Made by a program: the position numbers and the translations under genes. A model generated the notes under the pieces. It saw only the letters and a program-made list of their open reading frames with translations, was not told the origin of the DNA and searched no databases. Positions 43,729-55,137 of a stretch of 64,000 nt of DNA are shown piece after piece. The first letter of the stretch is position 1, and every line of letters begins with the position of its first letter. The DNA comes from Hymenopellis radicata (lineage: Eukaryota > Basidiomycota > Agaricomycetes > Agaricales > Physalacriaceae), in the NCBI GenBank assembly GCA_015501595.1, contig JADNRX010000092.1, forward strand, positions 62,001-126,000, written 5' to 3'.

Positions 43729-44049
43729 CATGTACATCAAATTTGTTGTTTGCTCAACATATGCAACAAGGTTGCATAGAGAGTCCAAATATACATGTCT
43801 GGGGATTCCGCTCGCGTTGACTTGCTCCCTCAGGCCTCAGTCACCAGCACCGAGTTCAGGTTGTTCTCCGCCCGAGTTCTAGCCTTAATTCGCTTTCCCC
43901 GCCACACAAGGTGTGGCGACTTCCACCTTCATCCGGAACCTCCACCCGAGATCTAAAAAGAGTCTAGAGACGCTGCCACGGCTCGAATCTCCATGAAAAT
44001 TCTATATGACAATTCTCTGAGAAAAATCTTTACCAACAATCCTATACAT

Positions 44050-44120
44050 CCGGCCTGACTTGAACAGACATCTCAAATTGATCAGTTGATTATTTGACGC
44101 TCTACGAGCTGAGCTACGGA
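44050..44120 (-). repeat. tRNA-like SINE head, copy 3
   Basis: On the minus strand: CCGTAGCTCAGCTCGTAGAG, then a hairpin, then GTCTGTTCAAGTCAGGC, then GGATGTATAGGATTGTTGG and a T-rich run followed by CTCAGAGAA, which is shared with copy 2. Confidence 0.65.
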
Positions 44121-44744
44121 CGTGCACGTAACCTTGTTTCAGTTTACTCATATTCAATATTCAATTCTTTCGTGTACCTGCTACGGACTCAAAGAGTCAA
44201 AATACAATGGCGCGTCCGGGGATTCCCAAAGTCGCGCCGCTCGCGTTGCCTTGCTTACTCCCTCAGTCACCAGCACCGAGTTCAGTATGAGTCCTAGCTT
44301 TAATTCGGTTTCCCCGCCACACCCTTGTGTGGCGCCTTTCACCTCCTCATCCGCGCATCTACTAGCCTCCACGTCTCAGTCACTCGAATTCATGGAAGCC
44401 GTCGTCCTCCAAAAATTAAGCAAAACATAATAATTGATATCAAACTACGGGGTATACAAGACGATGCTGGGGGGGGTGTACGATCGATCAATAACGCAAA
44501 GAACGCGCCTGCGAGGGTATAGCTAGCTATACAACTTTGAACGGCAAAAAAAAGGTTACACACGAAGCCATCCGACTAGAAAAAAAACGCAAACATCAAG
44601 TAAGAAAAGACTGTCATATATATACCTGGAGGGAAACGGGGGTAACGAGAGGGGAGGAGGGGAGGGGCGGTGGGGGTCGATAAATACAGCCGTTCAATAA
44701 ATATAAATACTTACATGGCATTTCAAAACAATACAGACACACGC

Positions 44745-46285
44745 TTACATCCCGCCATAGGCGTCCTCAGGATCGTACACCGTGTCGGGGCGCTTCGCAC
44801 CAGACGCAGCGTCGTGAGGCAGCATCGGCGACGCGGGAATAGGAACCTCATGAGGGCGGGAGTGTTCGGAGAAGCCGCTGGATGATCATGATGCTCCTCG
44901 GGCATAGCGATACCTGCAGCAGCGATCATGGACGCGTGAGCGCGCGCGCTCTCGCTGCCCATGGACGTCACACGGTTCACATCCGCGTACTGCTGCTGCG
45001 GTTGTTCAAAGTTCATATCAAGCTGAGGCGCAGCGCTGTTGTAAGATGCATGCTGGGGGACAGACGCGTGCGGGGAATTGAACGGATCCTGAGCGTGCTG
45101 AGGGACGGGAGGGAACTGCTGCTGGTCATACTGCTGGTCGGGGTGGTACATGCCGGACGCCGAGCTGGGTTGCCTGGTGAGGTAAGGATCCCTCGCGGGG
45201 GAGAACGGATCACCATCAAATGGCGCAGCACGAATGTCCTGTTCAGAGTACACGTTGTGGCCCATAACTTCGCCAGGGCCGAATGCGGGCTGGGGCGGCT
45301 GGGGCGCGTACCCGGCGTACTGCGGGTGGGCGAAAGACGCGGGCTGTTGTTCATGTGTCGCTCAATCATAGTCGGAGGCCTCAAAGTGGTACCGTATCCG
45401 CTACCGCCGCCACTGTTGCCATACTGGCTACCACCGCCGCTATGACCACCGTTGGGACCACGGTTCATATACGGGGCTCCACCCATAGGCTGGTCCATTT
45501 CGTCGTCAAGGAGGACCGCAGAACGGCGGAACTGGGAGGCGCTGAATATCTCATCTTCTTCCTTGCGTTTCTTGTAGCGGCGCTAGACGGACCTATGAGA
45601 ACGAAGCTCTGTAATGCGATAGAGGACTCACCAAGGCCATGACGATGAGAGCAGAAATTACCGCGAGAGCAACGATACATCCCAAAGCAATCCCGATGAT
45701 AGTTCCGGTACCGACATCGCTGGAGTTTGAGCTAGCGTTGGCAGACGCGACAGAGCCGCTAGCCGTCGAGGTACCAGAGGTGAGGTAGAAGTACGAGTGA
45801 CATGAGCAGTACTCTTGCTCGTTGTCGAGGGGGTCACAACGGTCGTGGCAGGTGCAGCTACTGAAGTCTTTGATGTCTGTAACAAGATGAAATTAGACCG
45901 TGGATATAGCAAAAGCAAACGTACAGTGGAAGTCGTGCTAATAGTCGAGCTCGTTGTGGTGCCCAAAGGAAGAGATAACAAGAAACTACTAGACGAACTC
46001 GTCGTGCTCGATGTCGTCGACGTAGAGGTCGTCGTCGGAATGCTCGATGTCGACGTGGAGGACGTCGTCGTCAGTGCCGCCGGCGAGGTCGCAAGTGCTG
46101 TGGACTCTGTGTGATTTGCATCAATATAATCCATCAGGGGGGGGCCTCAATCCATCACTCACCCGACGTACGGGATGCGCTCGTCGTCTGCGTTGTCTGC
46201 GTCGTTGTGGAAGGACCCCTCCACCGCCCATCGCCTGGCGGTTAACATGCGCCTTGCGGCGCTCAAAGCGGTCGTAGTGGGCCAT
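44745..46285 (-). CDS. Ser/Thr-rich single-pass membrane protein, paralogue 1
   Basis: ATG at 46285 (MAHYDRFERRKAHVNRQA). An extracellular-looking Ser/Thr stretch follows, then one hydrophobic segment of about 25 residues starting GTIIGIALGCIVAL. The Arg/Lys-rich stop-transfer RRYKKRKEE comes next, then FSASQFRRSAVLLDDE and a Gly/Pro/Gln/Tyr-rich cytoplasmic tail ending DPEDAYGGM. Introns lie just after the N-terminal Thr-rich block (GGTGAGTGATGG on the minus strand) and at 45583-45631 right after the membrane segment; one or two more lie in the Ser-rich part near 45880-45925. The GGGG run near 46225 needs one more base to keep the frame from the start into STTTQTTQTT. The layout recalls mucin-like sensors or adhesion proteins (WSC/Mid2-like topology), but there is no known domain and no clear signal peptide. 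Confidence 0.6.
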
Positions 46286-47564
46286 GATTGATATCGGATG
46301 ATTTAATTGGTGATTTTTGGATAAGATGTGTTTGTGGACAAATGAGCGTATACCGGAGAATGAGTGTGGGTGCACGGCGGTGCGGGTAGTCTATGGTTGT
46401 CGTCGAGGACAGCGCCGTTCAACGATGTCGGGGAAACGAAGAAAAGCTCTGTGGGAAAACCACAACGTGACACAGGAGACCCTTGTCACGAGAGCTATTT
46501 TAAGCTATTCTAGGCTATTTTCAAACGGCAGAAAGTTCACCTGATCCACTTTGCGCCACAGTTACCGGCTTCCCTCCTGTTGTCAAGGCAGCCAGTATAC
46601 AGGCTCGCAGTAATGATGTCCGTGTTGTGGTCGGCGTAGTGCCCCAAGTTGAGTAAACAGCACCCAAACAGCACCTCCAACCAATCTATTCAAATTCCAC
46701 TTCACTCCAGGAGTCTGCCAGTGAGAGCTCTCCTACATGTCTACCTATACATACGAATTCAACGATGGCTTGGTGTACCAGCGGGCCTACAAGGAATGAT
46801 CTCCCTGACATTCAGTTGCTCCACAACAAACGAGTTAAGGTCCGGAACTGACTGCACGTTCATCACGTCCTTCCAAATCCTTGATGGATCGTCGTGGTCT
46901 AGTCAGCACAAAGTCAGCACGTAGAGACTCGGCTCACCTAAGATAATTAGTTGAGTCCATTGAAAGGTAGACTCGATACCAGTCACTTCGCCAATCCGGT
47001 CCGAACATCCCTCTGGCGAAGCGGCTGGCGGGCGTCTGGCCTCGAGACTAATTAAAAGGCACCTCAGTGACACCTGTTCAACAACAAATCCCTCACGTCC
47101 CGGTGCACCATGATATCAGCGATCATTGACAGACTACTCTCACCATCTCAGCTATCACTTCGTTTTTGTTCGTGCCTCAATTCTGCAAAAAGCGCGCCAC
47201 ATCACGCGCCATGTGCATCGTGGTTGAAATCTCATCATCTCAGCGTATATACTTCCTCGCCACTTCACCACAAACACTGTCGACTCACCTCGAAACCTCC
47301 ACAACCGCGAAGACAGTAATAACTTGTAATTCGGCTTGAGCCGCACACGTAGTACTCAACCTATACAATACTTGCAAGTTCTCGAACAAAGTACTAATGC
47401 AACACGTATCGATGAAAAACAACACCAGCCCCGAGCAGCTGGGGAATACTACCTAGGTATCGCAAAGACAGAAGAAAAAAAGTACACCCACTCCCACCAA
47501 GAAAGAACACATATGTAAAAAGATAGGAAGCGGGGCATAAATTAGGATAGCTAGGAAGACTGTC
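46286..47564. other. Intergenic between the two membrane-protein paralogues
   Basis: It holds the promoter of paralogue 1 and the 3' region of paralogue 2. Short open frames only; nothing recognised. Confidence 0.45.
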
Positions 47565-48950
47565 TTATATGCCACCATAAGCATCATCAGCAACAGTGTT
47601 CGACGACTTGGTACGGGCATGGGCACCGGCGTATCCTGCCTGCCCACCCGCGTAGCCAGGCGCCATATCAGGCGAGTACGCATGGTAGCCCGAATAATCC
47701 TCGGCGTTATACGCCATCTGCATCTGCGGCTCAGAGCTATACGCGCCATGGCCCTCATAATTACCATGCCCATCGTCCGACATGACATTGGGGTGGTAGT
47801 TGTTATCAGGAGCCTGGCCGAAAGTGTACTGCGGACGCTCTTGAAGTGGCTGGGGCAGGGGCTGGTTACGCGGAGGGGGGCTCGTCGCGTAAGGGTGGTC
47901 GGAATACTGGTTCCTGAAATCCTGCGGACCTTGGGCCTGGGGTTGGTTATAATAAACAGCACCCTGTCCCGCCACGCCGGGGCCCGTCATGCTCGTCACA
48001 GACGGAGCGACAGTGTGGCCGCGCTCATACATCTGTGGGACGATGGGCGACGCCGGGGATTCGCGGCAAAGTGATCATCGGGCATGATCATAGCAGAACG
48101 GCGGAACTGTGACGCGCTGAACTCGTCAGCACGTCTGCGGCGGTTGCGACGACGCTATTAAAATGATTACATTATTTGACCAGACGGATTAATGAGAGCT
48201 CACCATGAAGAAACAAACGATAAAGCCAAGCGCAGCAAGTGCGATGAGACCACCGGCAATACCACCAACCACAGCGCCGGTGTTGACAGCTCCAGATACG
48301 GTTGGCGTATCACTTGCCGAAACAGTCGAGCCTTCAGCAAAAGTAGCACTAGTACGGTGACAGAGCGGAAGGAACTCGTCGTGCCATCGTCCGCTTGAAC
48401 AACGAGCGACGTCTTGGTGGACGCCGCGGTAGTCGAAGAGGAGGATGTCTGTCATCAAAATTAGCACATAACCATAATGAGGACTAATCAAGACGTACGC
48501 TCAATCTGGTGCTAGAGGGGGAAGAGGTAGTAGTAGTAATAATAGATGAAGTGGGAATAGCAGAAGGAAAGAAGAAGAACTGGATGAGGAGGTCGAGGTG
48601 GTCGACGAGGTACTCTGGGATGTGGTCGGCGGGTCCGAAGCAACTAGCGCCTGCGTCGTAGTGACGGCGGTGCCGACGATGGCTCGCTCACAGACGTGGT
48701 TGGCGGCGAGGTAGAGGATTGACCAGGTGGCTGTGAAGATGCTAAAACATATAAGTGACACCTCTCATTTCGAACCTCTTATCAACATACCAGCCTGCCC
48801 AGTCGACGACGCAGCCGACGCCGCGGCGCTGTTCCCATTGCCGTTTCCGTTTCCATTTCCGCTCCCATTGCCATTATTGCCCCCATTGAGGAGGTCTGTC
48901 AAGCCCTGGCGCGCGCGGAGGAGCTTGTGCTCAGAAAGACGGTTAAGCAT
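47565..48950 (-). CDS. Ser/Thr-rich single-pass membrane protein, paralogue 2
   Basis: Starts at 48950 (MLNRLSEHKLLRARQG) with an Asn-Gly repeat (NGNGSGNGNGNGNGNS), encoded by a short CCATTGCCGTTTCC-type tandem repeat near 48830-48890. Ser/Thr-rich sequence follows, with introns near 48744-48790 and 48451-48505. The membrane segment starts GAVVGGIAGGLIALAALGF. Then come an Arg-rich stop-transfer (RRRNRRRRADE) and the same FSASQFRRSA motif as in paralogue 1. A Tyr/Gln/Pro-rich tail ends DDAYGGI at 47565. The exons in the Ser-rich part are hard to place, and at least one frame change there is unexplained. The shared motif and tail show common descent with the gene 1.2 kb downstream, in the same orientation. 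Confidence 0.55.
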
Positions 48951-49573
48951 GGCGTTTTTGCGGTAAAGAGAGGCCGTTAAACAAAAGAATGTGGGGTCCA
49001 GAACGATTGGACAGCGAGCAGGCAGGAGGGCGGCGGCGTCGTGCTGCCCGGCGAGCTCGAAGGTGGCGGTAAGATGAAACTAGGTGTCAAGAAATAACTT
49101 GGCCTGAAGCATCATCAGAATTCTGGTTACCAAGCGTGCCTCGGCACGTGAGGATCACCATTTTGGCGTTGTACAACGTAGCCCGTTCTGGAGTCTAGAG
49201 GTTATCAAGGGCTTGTTGCTCATCGTGGACTCGTACTAGTAGGCGAGTAAGAGTAACGGTACATCGTTCATTGGAGCAAGCACACTGCGCGAAGCTGCGA
49301 TTCTCAGAAGTAAAGAATCGGATTTGCAAATGACTCATGCCAACGACCCCCTGTTTTGATCCGCCGGTGCTCACGCGTCGAGGCAAACTCTGGACCTGGA
49401 CCATCGCTTCGCCCTTGGCCGCGAGTTTAAGCACTTTCAAGGTGTACACCACAGTCTACAGATTGGAGCAGTTGTCGCAACGCCAGATCGAGAGAGACCA
49501 CCAGACTCAGGAGACGGGGTTACACAACTGTATACATTGACCAAAGTAAAAACTGTTACATAGCATAATAACA
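48951..49573. other. Intergenic, no gene seen
   Basis: Promoter side of paralogue 2 and 3' side of the transaldolase-like gene. A minus frame at 49195-49452 has no recognisable content. Confidence 0.4.
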
Positions 49574-51302
49574 TTAGAAATAATCTATACCCTCAACAGG
49601 CTTCCTCTCGTCCTTTCTCACAGCCAGTTCTTCCTCCGTCCGCCTAACAGCGTGCAATAGATCTTTCCGTCGTGTCGCGTCATCCTTCTTGGGAGGAATC
49701 CTTTCCTCTAAATCCCTAGAAAAGCTCATGCTCACTCTCCTTGTTCTTGCATGCTCCACCTCAGGCTTCCGCTTCGGTGGAGACGCGTCACCATCAGCCC
49801 TCTGCTTCCCAGACCTCTTCGTCGGAGTGGATGCCTTCATCGGCGAACCTCTCCCCGTCTTCAAGAGCGCAATAACACGGTTGTCCTGGAACAACATCTG
49901 CGCCTTCACCTCCTTATATATCACCTCATCTATCCTCCCCATCTTGTACTTCATACGTCCCAGCGTGTTCATCGTTATCCCCTTCATCATCTCTCTCGAT
50001 GTAGACGACATCCTCGACAGCAAGCCTCGATGCGGCGGGGACTGCGGAACCTTGACCTCCTCAGCCCGAGCGTAAGCCGGGGATGACTCTGCGACTTGCC
50101 CAAGCACATTGAAGGAAGGACACGCTTCCAGAGAAGCGACCTGTTTATCCGGTAGCATCACCGCGCTTAAGCATCCTAACGGGCCTACTTCGTCAATCTA
50201 CCATCGGTGGTCAGCACACGAGCAACGCGTCAGAAAGCTGTGCAAACCGTTCTCAAATTGGTCCCCATCAAGTAACAAGGAATATCATGGAGCTTGAAAT
50301 AGACAGACGTGGCCTGGATAACCTCCATCCCAGGATGTCGGCTCAGATTGACGTAGGTCGTTTTGCGCTTCCGTTCGTAGTAATCCAGGACCTGGTGAAT
50401 CCGTTACGGTTAACGAATTCATCAAGCAAAGAAGCGAGGAACGAACCGGCCCAACTGATAGTGAAATGGCTTTCGCGCCAGCCTCCGCACACGCCGCAGC
50501 ATGAGCTATCCCGCTAACATACACCGCATTCGACTGAATGCGATGCTCGAAGTAGAGTTCATTTACCGCTCGTAGACCAGCTTCTGTCGCTGGGATCTAC
50601 ATGATCTTGATGAGCCAGCCTTAAGTGAGTGGCGTGTAATAAAAACCAACCGAAACGATAATCCTCTTTCTCTCGATCCCACCTTCCTCAAACATATCAA
50701 TCAGCCGTATAGCGCTAGCGCATATGGCTTCTCCATCGTCATGTAGTCTCGTATCGACAAACGTAAAATGTGGGCCGGAGGATCTGTCTATCAGCGCTTT
50801 CCCGAGTTCGACGACCTGCTCACACAACACGGTTAGCGCCCCGCCAAGACATCAACACTCATGCTTACCAGTCGTTCAAACACGGCACTGTAAATAGTAG
50901 GAGCCCTCAGCTTGCCAGCAGACCTATACAACGATCTCAGAACGAACACACATCCAGAGATCATGACATTACTCACAGATCCTCCAATACCATCTTTGTC
51001 GCCACCCAAAGATGATAATAAACATGCTCGTCACCCAGCGCATCCAGAACCGTACCCGGACCGAGCGCTGTCCCCTCCAAGTCGTGTACCGACACCCCAG
51101 CCAAATCCAAAGTATCATAAACGATAGCGGTCTCCGCTGCGTGAAGACGTTCCTTCAACTTGGGTCCGGCGCACCCATGGACGTCTGGCGGGATACGCGC
51201 ACGCGAGGAAGACGACGGGGTAGCATTCCGGATGTGTCGACGAACCGAAAGCGGCACGTCGCGGTTGATATCACGCGGCGTTAAAGGCGCCGGTACAGGC
51301 AT
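49574..51302 (-). CDS. Transaldolase-like protein with a long basic C-terminal extension
   Basis: The likely start is ATG 51302 (MPVPAPLTPRD). Joined exons read VATKMVLEDL / SAGKLRAPTIYSAVFERL / VVELGKALIDRSSGPHFTFVDTRLHDDGEAICASAIRLI, then ERKRIIVS. The family blocks IPATEAGLRAVNEL, AAACAEAGAKAISLSVGP, HDIPCYLMGTNLRT and IDEVGPLGC follow. The order matches class I transaldolases (V.TRL..D...A / KIPAT..G / A.ACAEAG...ISPFVG / MG.S.R / ....GCD). However, the catalytic Lys context KIPAT is altered (VSIPAT), so activity is doubtful. From about 50140 a non-transaldolase tail of about 190 residues follows, rich in Lys/Arg and Ser (SSTSREMMKGITMN, KRSGKQRADGDASPPKRKP), to the stop at 49574. Several introns of about 50 nt are involved, and not all junctions were fixed. 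Confidence 0.55.
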
Positions 51303-51695
51303 GAGTGGCGTTAATGTGCGTGTGCGGAGTCGTGAACAGAGGCGTTAGAGGCTCACAGGCCCATGATATATAGGACCACGACGACGCGTCCACAGTCAAA
51401 GCTCGGTGTGGCCCCTTGTGCAGAATCAGGATTTTTGATGAAGCCCATTGTTCGTCTGAAATGGGAATAATATGAGGCAGGGGCGAGCGGGGTTCAGTGT
51501 TTCCAGAAACGGAGATAGGAGATGCTTGGACGCTCTTTATGCTGGACGTTGCGTGGTTAATGGTGAAGAGCGACGTCGACGCGCCTATGTACATGGCGGT
51601 TCGAAAGCAAAGAGCGGATCAAGCCGATATCGCCGGCGACTGGGCGCCGGCATGAACAGCACTAGGAATATTTCATTACGATGCTTCTTGATAGT
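51303..51695. other. Intergenic, no gene seen
   Basis: Upstream of the transaldolase-like gene. Short frames only. The right edge is the target of the first hAT-type MITE. Confidence 0.4.
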
Positions 51696-51703
51696 CGCTA
51701 CGT

Positions 51704-52225
51704 CAAGAGGACCAGGATAAGGAAATGGGCGACATATCTATGGTCGCGTGGTTCTCGCGTGAGGACCGCGTGTCGCGCAGGAGTCAGTCGGCATTTGCGG
51801 CATCCGACAGTGATGAAGCTGAATTCTTCTGTGGCCAGTCTGTGTCACCTCTATCCTCAGCGAAGACGACGAGAAACGTCTAGCATCACTCTCTTCGAAT
51901 GTGTTTAGCAATGGTAGCCCTACTTCTGCTCACGATGACGGTGACAACCATGGTGGGGGTCCAGAGAGACTGAAAGCGCCCTGCCACCCTTTACACGACG
52001 AAAAGTATTGCCTAAGTCCTCTTTAATGAATGTATTTAGTGTATGTTACTATTACTAGACATGTATTGAGAGTTACAAAGAGTTATATACTCAACGCTGT
52101 GAATGCGAGGTCCGCGGCCCAGGCCGCCCAGCATGCCGACTGACTTCCCTGCGCGACACGCGGTCCTCACGCGAGAACCACGCGACCATAGATATGTCGC
52201 CCATTTCCTTATCCTGGTCCTCTTG
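51704..52225. mobile_element. hAT-type MITE 1 (522 bp)
   Basis: The TIRs start CAAGAGGACCAGGATAAGG and extend for about 88 bases at each end. The 8-bp duplication CGCTACGT at 51696-51703 and 52226-52233 is perfect, which is the hallmark of hAT superfamily transposases. There is no transposase frame. A second copy in the opposite orientation begins 128 bases further on. Confidence 0.9.
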
Positions 52226-52353
52226 CGCTACGTAGTTTAAATCAACGCTGAGCAACCAATAGGTCTAAAATAATCAAGGCGAGAGAGGAAACACTTTAGA
52301 TGAATGTATTTCTCCAGCTCGGAAGGCTGCTCATTCAACTAGACACTTCACAT

Positions 52354-52870
52354 CAAGAGGTCCAGGATAAGGAAATGGGCGACATATCTATGGTCGCGTG
52401 GTTCTCGCGTGAGTATCGCGTGTCGTGCAGGGAAGTCAGTCGGCATGCTGGGCCGCGGACCTCGCATTCACAGCGTTGAGTATATAACTCTTTGTAACTC
52501 TCAATACATGTCTGGTAATGGTAAAATACACTGAATACATTCATTGAAGAGGACTTAGGCAATACTTTTCGTAGTATGAAGGGTGGCAGGGCGCTTTCAG
52601 TCTCTCTCGACCCCCCACCATCGTTGTCACCATCATCGTGAGCAGAAGCAGGGCTGCCATTGCTAAACTCATTCGAAGAGAGTGATGCTAGATGTTTCTC
52701 GTCGTCTTCGCTGAGGATAGAGGTGACACAGACTGGCCACAGAAGAATTCAGGCTTCACCACTGTCGGATGCCGCAAATGCCGTCTGACTTCCCTGCGCG
52801 ACACGCGGTCCTCACGCGAGAACCACGCGACCATAGATATGTCGCCCATTTCCTTATCCTGGACCTCTTG
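52354..52870. mobile_element. hAT-type MITE 2 (517 bp), inverted relative to MITE 1
   Basis: Same TIRs (CAAGAGGTCCAGGATAAGG) and the same interior, but reversed, flanked by the perfect 8-bp duplication CTTCACAT at 52346-52353 and 52871-52878. The different target sequences prove two independent insertions and rule out one duplicated block. Confidence 0.9.
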
Positions 52871-52890
52871 CTTCACATAGATTCAAACAG

Positions 52891-52959
52891 CCGTAGCTCA
52901 GCTCGTAGAGCATCAAATCGCCAAATGGCATTTGAGATGCCTGTTCAAGTCAGGCCGGT
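52891..52959 (+). repeat. tRNA-like SINE head, copy 4
   Basis: CCGTAGCTCAGCTCGTAGAG (A box), CAAATCGCCAAATGGCATTTG hairpin region (abbreviated), then GCCTGTTCAAGTCAGGC (T arm and B box), followed by a T8 run in the tail near 52983-52990. Plus strand; it lies 13 bases after the target duplication of MITE 2. Confidence 0.65.
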
Positions 52960-53828
52960 TGTACTATGTATTGTTGAATGCTTTTTTTTGCTTCGTGTGG
53001 ATTTCGGGATTCAAAATTCATTGCAAGGTTGAAGGAGCTGTGATATCAAACAACTTCATTCAAATTCTCCGCAAACAAATAAGTGGAAGTTTCTAGTGAC
53101 CAAACATACACAGACCGTTGTACCCGCCAGCGAAGACACAATCTGAACGACGGACACATTGTCTACAAGCACCCACAATCGTCTGCCAGTGCGCCCGGAC
53201 CGAGCGGTATGGCGGTATCCTTGCCATCGATAGGAATCCATGGGCGAGTGCTCTACAGACGAGTGTCATGAGTGCCGAGTTCATAGAGATACAAGCGGCG
53301 CAAAAGCCGTACCCACCTAGGCGAGTGAATGCGTGGTTGGAGTTGGACATGAAGCTTGACTTGAAACTGCAACTGCCATACAGTAGCTCTTCATTCACTG
53401 TCATGCCGAGAACATGTCAAAGCCACCGTTCCTCAAGCTCAAGGCAGAGCTTGTGTCGTAATAGGTGCGGTGGGCTTTTCAGACCTGCTTCCTTCATTCA
53501 TCAGATTGATGTAGGCTTATAGGAATGACCACATCCTTCTCTGCTTCTCCTGCCCGCTCTTACATGCCGAAGCTCGAACGCTCTCGAATCGTACCATCGA
53601 ATCACCTTCTGATCTACAATGTACATCATCCCAATCAAACATCGGTTGATCTCAATCTATCCATATGGTCATCAATTCTCACCATGTACCTCCAACTGCA
53701 CCAGAGAAAGCCAGTGCCTGCCATACATTCATCACGCAGGTGGCTCGGCATCTTTTTGTGGACATGGCGTTTATAACGCGGGTGTCCAGAGTGCCCGTGG
53801 AAATCTGCTTCTTCCTCTGCTTGGCAAG
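52960..53828. other. No confident gene
   Basis: A frame at 53118-53522 (plus) and one at 53093-53404 (minus) overlap; neither shows motif or splice structure good enough to call. It probably holds the tail of the SINE and the promoter of the receptor gene. Confidence 0.35.
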
Positions 53829-55137
53829 ATGCCTCCAAGTCCTCAACCTTCCGTGTTCGAAGCACGCTCTCCTGCTGGTGAGATCGACGACGACGTCCAC
53901 CGCAAAATCTTTGGTGAGTCTATTTGTCGGTAAAGCGTCGATATCCGCGCATCTCATATCTGCCTATGTAGTTTCTGCAGCTGTAGGAATGACAATCGCT
54001 GCGATTACGACGCTAGTCCGGGTCGCTCTGCGATTCAGGCGCTTCTGGTGGGACGACGGGCTTGCATTGGCCGCGCTCGCGCTGTTGGCTGTGACGGCAG
54101 CAACTGGGGGGCTTTATTATAACCTCCGAGGTAAAGAAGCATCGTGCGCGCGAACGAACGGACATTGACGATGAGTTGCCTTTGACTAGATGGGAGTGCA
54201 ATTCCGCAAGGATCTCGTGTAGCGCTGTACTACATATTCGCAGTTACCTTTGATATGACGATATGGTAGGTGAGTGTCCTTCTTCTCTTTTCGTCGTCAG
54301 TGAACAATGTAAAGGACCTCTCGGCTGTCCCTCATGGCGAACATCATACGTCTTGGGTCGTATCAGAAGCGGCTTTACACGGCAACAGCATTATTCCTAG
54401 TCGCACTACTCATCCTTGTTGCTCAAGTCTTTTGGGTATGTGAGCCCCAAGACCGCCACACGCACTGGAAGAGCGATCCAGTGCCACAGTGTGTCTTGGG
54501 CAGGAGCGTAGCGATAACCCAAATTACCAGTTCGTGTCACATTGCTTTCCCGATGTGTATTCTAATTCGAGTGACTCTAGCCGACGTCTTTGCGGACATT
54601 ATACTCATTGCGGCTCCTCTTTTACTTCTCAGGTACATGCAGTCGAACGAGATCAAGATGCAAAAACTCCGCTTGGGCGTATCATTCGCTGTCGGCGGCT
54701 TCACCTCAATCGTTTCAATCGTTCACGCCGTGTATCTGCTCCAGAACACGCAGATATCTATCGTTGTCAGTAACGCCGAGGTACGAACTTCTTCTTCGTT
54801 TGATTGCTCACGCTTACGCGACTACTTATAGCTCTCTGTCTCCGTAATAATATCCAACTTCGCGGTCCTGGTGGCAGCGGCGACTCGTCTCTGGAATAAG
54901 TATCATCCCGCTAAGCAGGAACCAGAGCACTCGACGATGCAGTTTGAAACGCCGCCCGGCGTACGAGCGCAGAAGTCGACACTGAGCTCAGACTCAGTGG
55001 GTGCTATGGATGATGGAGCGTTTGCCATCGAGATCGTTAGTCGAGGAGACGAATCACACTCGGACGATGGCATTGCCAGTAGTCGCGGGAAGGAGATTGC
55101 TGCATATGCCGATACACGGGGTAGTTCAGTATTCTAG
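53829..55137 (+). CDS. Rhodopsin-like seven-transmembrane protein (fungal integral membrane family)
   Basis: ATG at 53829 (MPPSPQPSVFEARSP). Introns: 53914-53971, one after YYNLR (near 54131-54189), one after DMTIW (near 54266-54314), and one before LSVSVIISN (near 54782-54831). Hydrophobic helices alternate with conserved short loops: RFWWDDGLALAA, FDMTIW then SRLSLMANIIRL, LVAQVFWVCEP, PQCVLGRSVAITQ, and SIVHAVYLL. These are the landmarks of the rhodopsin-domain family PF20684, to which Pth11/SAT4-like proteins and many mushroom paralogues belong. It would sit in the plasma membrane with a charged cytoplasmic tail (QKSTLSSDSVGAMDDGAF). A role in sensing is inferred from family resemblance only. 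The gene looks intact. Confidence 0.75.

Larger units (their letters stand above)
43620..44352. repeat. Diverged tandem duplication of about 0.4 kb containing SINE copies 2 and 3
   Basis: Two units can be aligned: 43620-43938 and about 43990-44352. Both contain the tRNA-like head on the minus strand, then GGGGATTCC, then CCTCAGTCACCAGCACCGAG, then CCCCGCCACACAAGG/CCCTTG and TGTGTGGCG. They differ by many substitutions and indels, so the duplication is old. Confidence 0.65.

Noticed and set aside
52891..52959. A genuine tRNA gene.
   Set aside because: A and B boxes and D and T arms are present, but the anticodon loop is far too large and three diverged copies exist nearby, so it is a SINE head.
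53093..53522. Overlapping frames of 103 and 134 residues on opposite strands.
   Set aside because: Each is the shadow of the other, and neither has splice sites, bias or a recognisable motif.
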